From positions 14,750 through 78,749 of the forward strand of contig JBOFCO010000234.1 of assembly GCA_051646105.1 (NCBI GenBank): DNA of 64,000 nucleotides, given 5' to 3'. Position 1 is the first letter of the stretch. The number at the start of each line of letters is the position of its first letter. Made by a program: the position numbers and the translations under genes. This DNA comes from JBOFCO01 sp051646105 (GTDB lineage Bacteria > Pseudomonadota > Alphaproteobacteria > Rhodobacterales > Rhodobacteraceae). The notes below the pieces were generated by a model. That model did no database searches, had not been told where the DNA came from, and saw only the letters and a list, made by a program, of their open reading frames with translations. Below are positions 51,456 through 60,385 of the stretch, in pieces.

Positions 51456-52307
51456 ATGACCCTGCCCGTCTCTGCCGGTGTCGGCTTCAAGCCGCAGCAT
51501 TTCGCCGCGATCCGCAGTGCCCCCACAGGGCTGGGATTTTTCGAGGTGCATGCCGAAAACTACATGGGTGCGGGTGGGTTGCCCCATGCGCAACTGGCAG
51601 CGTTGCGGGCGGATTATGCGATTTCGCTGCACGGCGTCGGCCTTTCCATCGGCGGCGCGGGCGGGCTGGACCGCCAACATCTGGCACGGTTGAAAGCGCT
51701 GTGCGACCGGTATCAGCCCGACAGCTTTTCCGAACACCTGGCATGGTCCAGCCATGGCAGCGAGTATCTGAACGATCTGCTGCCCTTGCCCTATACCGAA
51801 GAAACCCTTGCCATGGTTTGCGCCCACGTTGCCCAGGTGCAGGATCATCTTGGCCGCCGGATGCTTCTGGAAAATCCGTCGACCTATGTATTGTTCGAAC
51901 ACTCCACGATCCCGGAAACCGAATTTCTGACCCAGATTGTACGGCGTACCGGCTGCGGTTTGCTTCTTGATGTAAACAATGTGTTTGTCAGCGCCACCAA
52001 TCACCGGACCGATGCCCGCGCCTATCTGGATGCCTTTCCGCTGGACCATGTGGGTGAAATTCATCTTGGCGGCCACGACACGGAAGAGCTGCCATCTGGC
52101 CCGCTGCTGATTGACGCACATGGTGCGCCGGTGGCCGATCCGGTATGGGCACTTTATGGCGAGGTTCTGGATCGTGCGGGACCGCTGCCCACGCTGATCG
52201 AATGGGACAATGACGTGCCGGAATGGCCCGTCCTGCGGGAGGAAGCCGCCAGGGCAGAAGCCAGGCTGGCCATGGCAAAGGGGGTGCGCCTTGCCCACGC
52301 ATCCTGA
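51456..52307 (+). CDS. bufB: MNIO enzyme BufB (DUF692, multinuclear non-haem iron oxidase)
   Basis: The 283-residue TIM-barrel protein has the DUF692 metal-binding motifs in order: EVHAENYMG, SLHGVGLSIGG, FSEHLAWSS, LLENPSTYV, LLDVNNVFVSA, EIHLGGHD, LLIDAHGAPV and LIEWDNDVP. MNIO enzymes use an iron cluster and O2 to rebuild cysteine residues in peptide substrates, here probably BufA1. It follows bufA1 by 59 bases and overlaps bufC by 17. Confidence 0.92.
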   Translation: MTLPVSAGVGFKPQHFAAIRSAPTGLGFFEVHAENYMGAGGLPHAQLAALRADYAISLHGVGLSIGGAGGLDRQHLARLKALCDRYQPDSFSEHLAWSSHGSEYLNDLLPLPYTEETLAMVCAHVAQVQDHLGRRMLLENPSTYVLFEHSTIPETEFLTQIVRRTGCGLLLDVNNVFVSATNHRTDARAYLDAFPLDHVGEIHLGGHDTEELPSGPLLIDAHGAPVADPVWALYGEVLDRAGPLPTLIEWDNDVPEWPVLREEAARAEARLAMAKGVRLAHAS

Positions 52308-53055
52308 ATTTCTTGCGGCCTTTGCAGACGGGATCACCAGCGGCACGCTTCCCCCCGGTCTGACCGCGCAGGTACCCGGTGAAGCCGCGCGCCGCTTTGC
52401 CGTCTATCGCAACAATGTCACCGTCAGCCTGATTGACGCGCTGGGCAAACGTTTTCCTGTGATCGCCCGTCTGGTGGGGGATGACTTCTTTCGTGCCATG
52501 GCACGGCATTACGCGGAACAGCACAGGCCCAAAACACCCGTCATTCATGAGTGGGGCGACAGTTTCCCCGATTTTCTTGCAGGGTTCGAACCCCTGGCCG
52601 CCTATCCTTACATGGCCGACGTGGCCAGGATCGAACTGGCGCGGGGTTATGCCTATCACGCCGCCGATGCTGAACCGCTGTCACCCGCCCTTATTGCCGC
52701 CGCAGCCGCCAGCCCGGAAACCGCACGGCTTTTTCTGCATCCTTCGGTGCAGGTCCTGCAATCGCACCACCCCGCTGTCAGCATCTGGCGTGCAAACCAG
52801 CCGGGGGTGGCCCCTGGCCCGATTGCTGCCGGGGGTGAAACTGCGCTGATCCTGCGCAGTCGCAGCTTCGATGTGTCCGTGGAAAGCCTTTCGGCAGGCG
52901 ATACCGCGTTTCTTCGGGCCATACTTGGGGGCGAGCGCCTGCTTGCCGCCGCCGAAATCGCCCGCTTTGCCGACCCTGACCACGACCCGCAGCCGATCCT
53001 GCTGCATCTCATGCACGCGGGTGCCGTCGTCACCACAGCCGAGGACAAGCCATGA
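52291..53055 (+). CDS. bufC: Bufferin maturation partner BufC (DUF2063)
   Basis: The 254-residue protein begins with the DUF2063 domain (HPEFLAAFADGI; RRFAVYRNNVTVSLIDALGKRFPVI; GDDFFRAMARHYAEQHRP), a putative peptide- or DNA-binding helical module, followed by a C-terminal region with a winged-helix-like LLAAAEIARFAD. It is the recognition partner of the MNIO enzyme. I chose the TTG at 52291, preceded by GGGGGTG, inside the end of bufB; no ATG or GTG lies in frame near the family N-terminus. Confidence 0.88.
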   Translation: MPTHPEFLAAFADGITSGTLPPGLTAQVPGEAARRFAVYRNNVTVSLIDALGKRFPVIARLVGDDFFRAMARHYAEQHRPKTPVIHEWGDSFPDFLAGFEPLAAYPYMADVARIELARGYAYHAADAEPLSPALIAAAAASPETARLFLHPSVQVLQSHHPAVSIWRANQPGVAPGPIAAGGETALILRSRSFDVSVESLSAGDTAFLRAILGGERLLAAAEIARFADPDHDPQPILLHLMHAGAVVTTAEDKP

Positions 53056-53519
53056 TCGCAACCATCCGCAGCCTGAACACCCTGCTTTCACATATTCCGA
53101 AGGACTTCACTGCGCTTGCCCTGCGCTTTTTTCCGGCGATGGTTTTCCTTCAGTCCGGTCGTACGAAGGTCGACGGGCTGTTTTCCATCAAGGACTCAAC
53201 CTATTTCCTGTTCAGGGAAGAGTTCGCCCTTCCGCTGATCCCGCCGAACATCGCGGCAGTGATGGCGACGACGGCGGAACATGTGCTGCCCTTATTGATG
53301 ATCCTTGGCTTGTTTACACGTTTTTCCGCGTTAGGTCTGCTCGTGATGACGGCGGTGATCCAGATATTCGTCTATCCGGATGCCTGGGTCACGCATGGGC
53401 TTTGGGCGGCGGCGCTACTGGCCACCGTTGCATGCGGCCCGGGGGCATGGTCGCTGGACCGGCTGCTTGGACTTGATGGCGCGGAAACCGGAACAAGCCA
53501 TGCGGACAGAACGGCTTAG
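53052..53519 (+). CDS. bufD: DoxX-family membrane protein of bufferin operon
   Basis: The 155-residue protein has four membrane spans and the DoxX pattern (LALRFFPAMVFLQSGRTKV; HVLPLLMILGLFTRFSALGL; WVTHGLWAAALLATV). DoxX proteins often close bufferin operons, with a presumed role in membrane redox or quinone-linked reactions. Its ATG overlaps the bufC stop by 4 bases. The name bufD is positional. Confidence 0.82.
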   Translation: MIATIRSLNTLLSHIPKDFTALALRFFPAMVFLQSGRTKVDGLFSIKDSTYFLFREEFALPLIPPNIAAVMATTAEHVLPLLMILGLFTRFSALGLLVMTAVIQIFVYPDAWVTHGLWAAALLATVACGPGAWSLDRLLGLDGAETGTSHADRTA

Positions 53520-53603
53520 GCAGTTGCGCTGCTTGCAACTTTCGCCCAGAGGCTGACGTATCTTGCCCATGACCCACGCGGCGACACCCCGGACGGCTGA
53601 CCC

Positions 53604-55754
53604 TTGACCAAGAAAATTGCCTTTCTGCTGATTGCCGCTGCCCTGCTGGGGGCTTTCTGGTGGCTGTCCGGTCAGAATCTCGATCTGGCGGGCCTGCGGG
53701 AAAGGCTGACCGCCGTCGAGGACTGGCGTCAGTCACGACCGCTGACCTTTGCCACCCTGTTCTTTGCCGGTTATGTCGCCATCACGGCGCTGTCGCTGCC
53801 GCTGGCCGTCTGGATGACGCTGGCCGCCGGCGCGCTGTTCGGATTCTGGCAGGGACTTGTGCTGGTGTCCTTTGCCTCGACCATCGGGGCGACGCTGGCC
53901 TTTCTGGCCGCGCGGTATCTGTTGCGCGACTGGGTTCGCGGGCGGCTGGGCACGCGCACCAAGGGGATCGAGGACGGCCTGCACCGCGACGGGCCGTTCT
54001 ATCTGTTCACGCTGCGGCTGATCCCGGTGGTGCCGTTTTTTGCCGTCAACCTGGTTATGGGGCTGACGCCGATGCGGGCGGCAACATTCTACCTTGTTTC
54101 GCAGGCGGGAATGCTGGCCGGGACGGCGGTCTATGTGAATGCGGGCACGCAGCTTGCACGGCTCGACAGCCTGTCGGGGCTCGTCTCCCCCGCGATGCTG
54201 GCATCTTTCGCAGCCCTGGGTCTGTTTCCCTGGCTCGCGCGGCTGGTGCTGGGCGCGGTCCGGCGCCGCAAGGTCTATGCGCGATGGAAAAGGCCCGCGA
54301 AATTTGACCGCAACCTGATCGTCATCGGCGCAGGCGCGGCGGGACTGGTTTCCAGCTATATCGCCGCTGCGACGAAGGCGAAGGTGACGCTGGTCGAGGC
54401 AGGCGAGATGGGTGGTGATTGCCTGAATTTCGGCTGCGTGCCGTCAAAGGCGCTGATCCGCAGCGCGAAACTGGCCCACCAGATGCGGCATGCTGATCGC
54501 TATGGCCTTGCCCCCAAAGACCCGCCGGTTCCTTTCGCTCAGGTCATGGAAAGGGTGCACGGCGTCATTTCCGAAATCGCGCCGCATGACTCCGTCGAAC
54601 GCTATACCGGGTTGGGGGTGGAGGTCCTGAAAGGACGCGCTCGTCTGATCGATCCGTGGACCGTGGAAATCGCGCTGAATGACGGCGGCACACAGCGCCT
54701 GACCACGCGCGGCATTATAATCACCACCGGGGCCGCGCCCTTTGTACCGCCGCTGCCGGGGCTGGCGGACGTGGGGTATCTGACATCGGACACCATGTGG
54801 CAGGCGCTGCGCCACCACAATGCTGCACCGAAGCGGTTGGTGATGCTGGGCGGCGGCCCGATCGGCTGCGAGCTTGTGCAGGCCTTTGCCCGGCTTGGGT
54901 CGGAGGTAACACAGGTGGAAATGGCCCCGCGTCTGATGATGCGCGAGGATGAGGAGGTTTCAGCGCTGGTCAGGTCCGCGCTGGAAGCCGATGGCGTAAA
55001 GGTGCTGACAGGACACCGGGCGTTGGCCTGTGGCCTGAGCGACGGGGAAAGGTGGATCGAGGTGGAGACCGGTGTCGACCGCCAGCGCATCGCCTTTGAC
55101 GAGATCATTGTCGCCGTGGGCCGCGCCCCGCGCCTGCAAGGCTTCGGGCTGGAGGAGTTGGGTATTCCTGTCGGGCGCGTTGTCGAAACCAACGAATACC
55201 TTGAAACGCTTTACCCCAACATCCTCGCGGCAGGCGATGTGGCCGGACCATACCAGTTTACCCATGCCGCCAGTCATCAGGCGTGGTTCGCCACGGTCAA
55301 CGCACTGTTCGGCGGCATCAAGCGGTTCAAGGTTGATTACCGGGTGATCCCCTGGGCTACATTCACCGACCCGGAAGTGGCCCGTGTCGGGCTGTCAGAG
55401 GCAGAGGCGGCGGAGCAGGGTATCGCGGTCGAAGTAACACGCTATGGCATCGACGACCTTGACCGGGCGATTGCAGATGGTTCGGCCAAAGGTTTCGTGA
55501 AGGTGCTGACGCCGCCCGGCAAGGACCGTATCCTTGGCGTGACCATCGTCGGCGAACATGCGGGCGATCTGCTGGCGGAATTCGTGCTGGCGATGAAGCA
55601 CGGGCTGGGGCTGAAAAGGATACTGGGCACGATCCACATCTATCCGACGCTGGCCGAGGCGAACAAATACGCTGCGGGGGAATGGCAGCGGGCACATGTG
55701 AACCCGCGCCTGCTGCGCGTCGTCGAGCGCTATCATGGGTGGAGACGCCGATGA
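53604..55754 (+). CDS. Fusion of VTT/TVP38 membrane domain with mercuric-reductase-like flavoprotein
   Basis: The 716-residue protein starts with a TVP38/TMEM64 (VTT, SNARE-associated) membrane domain of about 225 residues (spans near 5-20, 55-75, 78-105 and 150-175; GALFGFWQGLVLVSFASTIGA). A pyridine-nucleotide-disulfide oxidoreductase follows: FAD site GAGAAG at 242-247, redox Cys273/Cys278 (GGDCLNFGCVPSKALI), NAD(P) site VMLGGGPIGCE, second FAD motif NILAAGDV, and the catalytic His678 (IHIYPTLAE). The enzyme half resembles mercuric reductase and dihydrolipoyl dehydrogenase but has no metal-binding N-domain. TTG at 53604 is the start. It is the first gene of an overlapping five-gene operon with YnjF/B/C/D homologues. 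Confidence 0.85.
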   Translation: MTKKIAFLLIAAALLGAFWWLSGQNLDLAGLRERLTAVEDWRQSRPLTFATLFFAGYVAITALSLPLAVWMTLAAGALFGFWQGLVLVSFASTIGATLAFLAARYLLRDWVRGRLGTRTKGIEDGLHRDGPFYLFTLRLIPVVPFFAVNLVMGLTPMRAATFYLVSQAGMLAGTAVYVNAGTQLARLDSLSGLVSPAMLASFAALGLFPWLARLVLGAVRRRKVYARWKRPAKFDRNLIVIGAGAAGLVSSYIAAATKAKVTLVEAGEMGGDCLNFGCVPSKALIRSAKLAHQMRHADRYGLAPKDPPVPFAQVMERVHGVISEIAPHDSVERYTGLGVEVLKGRARLIDPWTVEIALNDGGTQRLTTRGIIITTGAAPFVPPLPGLADVGYLTSDTMWQALRHHNAAPKRLVMLGGGPIGCELVQAFARLGSEVTQVEMAPRLMMREDEEVSALVRSALEADGVKVLTGHRALACGLSDGERWIEVETGVDRQRIAFDEIIVAVGRAPRLQGFGLEELGIPVGRVVETNEYLETLYPNILAAGDVAGPYQFTHAASHQAWFATVNALFGGIKRFKVDYRVIPWATFTDPEVARVGLSEAEAAEQGIAVEVTRYGIDDLDRAIADGSAKGFVKVLTPPGKDRILGVTIVGEHAGDLLAEFVLAMKHGLGLKRILGTIHIYPTLAEANKYAAGEWQRAHVNPRLLRVVERYHGWRRR

Positions 55755-56389
55755 TCGACGCCCTTCTTCTGCCCGCGCAGCGCCAACTGCTGTCCTATCC
55801 GGCACGTCTGCTTGCAAGGCGGGGCATTTCGGCAGATCACATCACACTGGCGGGTTTCGGGGTTGGTCTGCTGACCCTGCCTGCCCTGGCCTTCGGTGCC
55901 TATGCCCTTACTCTGGGGCTGATGGCCCTGAACCGGCTGGCCGACGGGCTGGACGGGGCTGTTGCGCGCGAAACCGGCACGACGGATCGGGGCGCATTTC
56001 TGGACATATCGCTCGACTTCCTGTTTTACGCGATTTTTCCGTTGGGTTTCGCGCTGGCCGATCCCACCACCAACGCATTGCCCGCCGCCATTCTGATCGC
56101 GGCCTTTGTCGGAACAGGGTCGTCCTTCCTTGCCTATGCCGTGATTGCAGCGAAGCGGGGAGAGATCGCCGCGCGCTATCCGATGAAGGGCATCCATTAC
56201 CTTGGCGGGCTGACCGAAGGGTTCGAGACCATCGCAATTTTCACCGCCATGTGCCTGTTCCCTGCGATGTTCCCCATACTCGCGTATATCTTCGCTGCCG
56301 CCTGCGCAGTGACCACCGGCTTTCGCTGGTATCGCGGCTGGCTTGCCTTTACCGATCCGACCATGACCAACCGACCGGAGTCAGAATGA
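55751..56389 (+). CDS. ynjF: CDP-alcohol phosphatidyltransferase-family protein (YnjF-like)
   Basis: The 212-residue membrane protein has the CDP-alcohol phosphotransferase motif in NRLADGLDGAVARETG followed by GAFLDISLD, with the spacing seen in E. coli YnjF, and about five spans. The family transfers a phospho-group from a CDP-alcohol to an acceptor alcohol; YnjF itself has no proven substrate. The ATG overlaps the preceding stop by 4 bases, and the stop overlaps the next start by 4. Confidence 0.85.
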   Translation: MIDALLLPAQRQLLSYPARLLARRGISADHITLAGFGVGLLTLPALAFGAYALTLGLMALNRLADGLDGAVARETGTTDRGAFLDISLDFLFYAIFPLGFALADPTTNALPAAILIAAFVGTGSSFLAYAVIAAKRGEIAARYPMKGIHYLGGLTEGFETIAIFTAMCLFPAMFPILAYIFAAACAVTTGFRWYRGWLAFTDPTMTNRPESE

Positions 56390-57570
56390 AATTTCCCTTT
56401 CTTGCCGTGCTCGCTGCAACCCTTGCCAACCCTGCATTTGCCGATTGGCAGGCAACACTTGATGCCGCACGTGGCCAGACGGTGTATTTCAATGCCTGGG
56501 GCGGGGATGCACGTACCAATGCCTTCATCGAATGGGTCAATACCCAGACAGAGGCGCAATTCGGCGTCAAGGTCGAGCAGGTGAAGCTGACCGACACCGC
56601 AGAGGCGGTGACGCGAGTCATTTCGGAAAAGGCCGCAGGCGTGAACGATGGTGGTACGGTCGACCTTATCTGGATCAACGGGCCCAATTTCCTGACGATG
56701 AAGGAACAGGGGCTGCTGCACGGGCCTTTCGTGGCCGACCTGCCGAATGCGCGTTACCTTGATCTTGCGGGGAACGCCCCGGCTGCGGTCGATTTCACCG
56801 TGCCGGTCGACGGCATGGAAAGCCCCTGGCGGCTGGCAAAGTTCGTGATGATCCATGACAGCGCGCGCTTGCCGGAACCGCCGCGCAGCATGGCGGCACT
56901 GGGCGAATGGGTGGCAGCGCATCCTGGGCGCTTCACCCACCCGGAACCGTCGAACTTCATGGGAGCGACATTCCTGAAACAGGCGCTGATCGAACTGGCC
57001 CCCGATCCCGCGTTGTTGCAACAGCCGGTGACAGAGCAAAGCTTTGCCGCCGCAACCGCACCGTTCTGGACCTGGTATGACCGGCTGAAACCGAACCTGT
57101 GGCGGGGCGGCGAGACATTTCCGGAAAACCAGTCAGTCCAGGAACAGCTTCTGAACGATGGAGAGGTGGACATCGCCATGTCCTTCGATCCGACATCGAC
57201 CGCCGCAGGGATCGCGCAGGGGCTGCTGCCGGAAACCGCGCGGGTCTTCGTGCCGGAAACGGGCAGCATTGGCAATGTCAGCTTTGTCGCCATACCGTTC
57301 AACGCCGCGCACAAGGACGGTGCGATGGTGGTTGCGAACTTCCTGCTGGACCCGGCCACACAGGCGCATATGCAGGATATAGAGGTTCTGGGCAGCTATT
57401 CGGTGTTGGATATGGGCAAGCTGGACGACGGGGCAAAGGCCGCCTTTGCCGCTTTGCCGACTGCCCCGGCGTTGCCAACGGTTGAACAGCTTGGCCCGAC
57501 GCTGCTGGAACCCCATGCAAGCTGGATGACACGGCTGACCGAGGAATGGGCAAGACGTTACACAAAATAG
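56386..57570 (+). CDS. ynjB: ABC transporter substrate-binding protein (YnjB-like)
   Basis: The 394-residue precursor has a signal peptide ending about residue 19 (LANPAFA) and the YnjB-type extracellular binding fold (VYFNAWGGDARTNAFIEWV; DLIWINGPNFLTMKEQGLL; FENQ-type segment FPENQSVQEQLLNDGEVDIAMSFDP; VSFVAIPFNAAHKDGAM). The class is distantly related to spermidine- and iron-binding proteins; the E. coli ligand is not established. It overlaps ynjF and ynjC. Confidence 0.88.
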   Translation: MKFPFLAVLAATLANPAFADWQATLDAARGQTVYFNAWGGDARTNAFIEWVNTQTEAQFGVKVEQVKLTDTAEAVTRVISEKAAGVNDGGTVDLIWINGPNFLTMKEQGLLHGPFVADLPNARYLDLAGNAPAAVDFTVPVDGMESPWRLAKFVMIHDSARLPEPPRSMAALGEWVAAHPGRFTHPEPSNFMGATFLKQALIELAPDPALLQQPVTEQSFAAATAPFWTWYDRLKPNLWRGGETFPENQSVQEQLLNDGEVDIAMSFDPTSTAAGIAQGLLPETARVFVPETGSIGNVSFVAIPFNAAHKDGAMVVANFLLDPATQAHMQDIEVLGSYSVLDMGKLDDGAKAAFAALPTAPALPTVEQLGPTLLEPHASWMTRLTEEWARRYTK

Positions 57571-59258
57571 GCGCCGGGGATCGCGGGCTGCGGGGCGTTG
57601 TGCTGGGGATCGCGGGGATTGGGCTGATCGGCCCCATAGCCCTCGGCTTCCTTGAAACCGCGCGTGCGGCTTTCGGCATATTTCCGGCTTTGGGGCATGA
57701 AGCGTTGTCGCTTGATCCATGGCGGCAACTTTTTGCCCTGCCCGGGTTTGCGACCAGCCTGCGACTGACGCTGATCACGGGCTTTGGGTCCACGCTGATC
57801 GCGCTGGTGCTGGCGGTCGCTGTCTGTGCGGCGTTGTTCGGCAAGGGCGGATTGAACCGGCTGGCGCGGGGCATTGCGCCGCTGCTGGCCATTCCCCATG
57901 CCGCGATGGCGGTCGGGCTGGTGTTCGTTCTGTCACCGTCGGGATGGATCGCCCGGCTGGTCGCACCATGGGCTGGCTGGACCGTGCCGCCAGACCTTGC
58001 CAGCGTGAACGATGCCAATGGCCTGGCCCTGATGCTGGGACTGGTGGTCAAGGAACTGCCGTTCCTGCTGCTGGTGATGGTCGCCGGACTGGGCCAGATT
58101 GACGCCACCCGGCAGATCGCGGCAGCGCGCGCGCTGGGCCATGCGCGGGCTGCGGCATTCATCAAGGTGGCCCTGCCACAGCTTTGGCCGATGATCCGGC
58201 TGCCGGTCTGGGTGGTGCTGGCCTATGCGCTGTCTGTGGTCGATATGGCACTGATCCTTGGTCCATCGAACCCGCCGACGCTGGCGGTGGCCGTGACACG
58301 CTGGTTCACCGACCCGCAGGCGGCGCTGATCCTGCCTGCCTCTGCCGGGGCGCTGCTGCAGGCGCTGGTGGTGGTGGCGGGTATACTTTTGTTGTGGCTG
58401 CTGGAACGGTCGGTAGGATGGTTTGGTCTGTTCTGGTTGCGGCAGGGGGGACGGGGGCAGGCGCTGTCACGGTTGCTGCATCTGACGGCGGGGTGGGCAG
58501 GGCTGCTGGCAAACCTTTCATTGCTTGCCATGATCGCGCTGCTGGTCTGGTCGCTGGCCTGGCGATGGCCCTGGCCGATGATCCTTCCCGAAAGCTGGTC
58601 TTTGGCTGTGTGGAGCGGGGGTGACGGCTGGTTGCGTGCGCTCGGCCATACGCTGGTGTTGGCAGGGGTGACAGTTACACTTTCCCTGCTGCTCGCCATC
58701 GCCTGGCTGGAAAGCGAGGATCGCGCCCGCCGGGGCAGCGCGGGGTGGGCGCAGGCGCTGATTTATCTGCCGCTGATCCTGCCACAGATCGGTTTCCTGT
58801 ACGGGTTGAACGTTGCATTTCTTAGCGCGGGTGTGGCTGGTGGAATGGCGGCGGTCGTCTGGGCGCAGACGCTGTTCGTCTTTCCCTATGTGATGATTGC
58901 CCTGTCCGACCCGTGGCGGGCGCTGGACCGGCGGATGGTGCAGGCCGCCGCCGGACTGGGCGCCGGGCCCTGGCGCAGGCTGGTCGCCCTGAAGCTGCCG
59001 ATGCTGCTGCGTCCGATCCTGACTGCGGCGGCGATCGGTGTTGCCGTGTCGGTCGCGCAATATCTGCCGACGCTGTTCATGGGGGCGGGCCGTATCCCCA
59101 CCCTGACGACTGAGGCCGTGACGCTTTCCTCGGGCTCCGACCGGCGCGTGACAGCGGTTTATGCAACCCTGCAGGCGGTGGTTCCACTTGTCGCCTATCT
59201 GGCGGCGGCGATGATTCCGGTCGTGATCCACCGCAACCGTCGCGGGTTGTGGTCATGA
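57546..59258 (+). CDS. ynjC: ABC transporter permease with two fused membrane domains (YnjC-like)
   Basis: The 570-residue protein contains two MetI-type membrane domains in one chain, at about residues 60-270 and 350-560. Coupling-loop motifs are visible as RQIAAARALGHARAAAFIKVALP in the first and VQAAAGLGAGPWRRLVALKLPML in the second. Such fused permeases work with one dimeric ATPase. The ATG at 57546 overlaps ynjB by 25 bases; its stop overlaps the ATPase start by 4. Confidence 0.9.
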   Translation: MGKTLHKIGAGDRGLRGVVLGIAGIGLIGPIALGFLETARAAFGIFPALGHEALSLDPWRQLFALPGFATSLRLTLITGFGSTLIALVLAVAVCAALFGKGGLNRLARGIAPLLAIPHAAMAVGLVFVLSPSGWIARLVAPWAGWTVPPDLASVNDANGLALMLGLVVKELPFLLLVMVAGLGQIDATRQIAAARALGHARAAAFIKVALPQLWPMIRLPVWVVLAYALSVVDMALILGPSNPPTLAVAVTRWFTDPQAALILPASAGALLQALVVVAGILLLWLLERSVGWFGLFWLRQGGRGQALSRLLHLTAGWAGLLANLSLLAMIALLVWSLAWRWPWPMILPESWSLAVWSGGDGWLRALGHTLVLAGVTVTLSLLLAIAWLESEDRARRGSAGWAQALIYLPLILPQIGFLYGLNVAFLSAGVAGGMAAVVWAQTLFVFPYVMIALSDPWRALDRRMVQAAAGLGAGPWRRLVALKLPMLLRPILTAAAIGVAVSVAQYLPTLFMGAGRIPTLTTEAVTLSSGSDRRVTAVYATLQAVVPLVAYLAAAMIPVVIHRNRRGLWS

Positions 59259-59890
59259 CGCTGGACCTGCGCAATCTTTCGGTTTTCCTTTCTGATGGGA
59301 CAACGGTCTTTGATCCCTTGTCGCTTTCGATCAGCCCTGGACAGGTAGCCACGGTGATGGGGCCTTCCGGCGCGGGAAAGTCGACGCTGCTCGACGCGAT
59401 TGGCGGGCATCTGGCGCCGGGCCTGCGGATGTCTGGCACAATAGGATTGAACGGGCGCGACCTGACCACACAGCCCGCCGAGAAACGTCGCATCGGCATC
59501 CTTTTTCAGGACGCGCTTCTGTTCCCGCATCTGTCTGTGGGGGACAATCTGGCGTTTGGGCTTAGGCCCGGTGTGAAAGGGCGCATGGCGCGGCGCGCGG
59601 CGGTGGATGCGGCGCTGGATCAGGCGGGGCTGAAGGGTTTCTATGCCCGCGATCCGGCCACCTTGTCCGGCGGGCAGAAAACGCGCGCCGCGCTGATGAG
59701 AACCCTGCTGGCCGAACCGCAGGCGCTGCTTCTGGACGAGCCGTTTTCAAGACTGGATGCGGGACTGCGGGCCGGGATTCGTGCCTTTGTGCTGGACCAT
59801 ATTCGCACCCGTGCCATTCCCGCGCTACTGGTCACCCACGATGGTGCCGATGCCGAAGCGGCGGGCGGGCAGGTGGTGCGGATCGGCTAA
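59255..59890 (+). CDS. ynjD: ABC transporter ATPase (YnjD-like)
   Basis: The 211-residue ATPase has Walker A GPSGAGKSTLL, signature LSGGQKTRAALMRTL, Walker B ALLLDEPFSRLD and switch VTHDGADA. It completes the YnjBCD importer. Gene order (oxidoreductase, F, B, C, D) differs from E. coli ynjABCDEF, and no YnjE-like thiosulfate sulfurtransferase is present. Its stop overlaps the convergent dgkA stop. Confidence 0.9.
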   Translation: MTLDLRNLSVFLSDGTTVFDPLSLSISPGQVATVMGPSGAGKSTLLDAIGGHLAPGLRMSGTIGLNGRDLTTQPAEKRRIGILFQDALLFPHLSVGDNLAFGLRPGVKGRMARRAAVDAALDQAGLKGFYARDPATLSGGQKTRAALMRTLLAEPQALLLDEPFSRLDAGLRAGIRAFVLDHIRTRAIPALLVTHDGADAEAAGGQVVRIG

Positions 59891-60276
59891 AGGCTGCTCC
59901 ACAGGACCAGGATCAGAAACACGCCCGTGCCCAGCATCATGCAGGCAACGGCAAAAGACCCCAGATCCTTGGCGTGCTTGGCAAATTCGGCCCAGCCGGG
60001 TGACACGTGGTCGACAACCTCCTCTATGGCGGTGTTGATCGCCTCGGCCGCGACGACCATCAGATACAGGATGATAAATCCTGCATGGCCCCATGCGGGT
60101 GCCCCGATCAGCACAAAGACCGCCAGAATGATCGCCGCGGCCAGTGTTTCGTGCCGGAACGCGGTTTCGCGCCACAGCCTGCGGCAGCCATCCAGCGAAT
60201 AGCGGGCGGCCGCCAACAGATGCGACAGACCCGTCACACGATCGGGGCGGGAATTGCCGGAAGCAGGGTCTTTCAT
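59887..60276 (-). CDS. dgkA: Diacylglycerol kinase (DgkA type)
   Basis: The 129-residue membrane protein matches prokaryotic DgkA: AARYSLDGCRRLWRETAFRHE, then three spans with VVAAEAINTAIEEVVDHVS (catalytic Glu and the E-x-x-N-T-A-I-E motif) and HAKDLGSFAVACMML. It phosphorylates diacylglycerol in lipid turnover. I chose the ATG at 60276, preceded by AAGGA, over a start 27 codons earlier. Confidence 0.92.
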   Translation of the reverse strand: MKDPASGNSRPDRVTGLSHLLAAARYSLDGCRRLWRETAFRHETLAAAIILAVFVLIGAPAWGHAGFIILYLMVVAAEAINTAIEEVVDHVSPGWAEFAKHAKDLGSFAVACMMLGTGVFLILVLWSSL

Positions 60277-60385
60277 TACAGCCTGTCCTTTGGATGCCTG
60301 CATGACCTTAGCCGTCCTGTCCGCAGGGCCGCAAGCCGGTGGCGTTCGGGCTAGCATTTCACGGCGTCTCTGCTATGGCGCGGGG

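Noticed and set aside
53604..55754. Mercuric reductase (merA)
   Set aside because: No HMA domain, no C-terminal vicinal Cys pair (the C-terminus ends in VERYHGWRRR), and no mer genes nearby.
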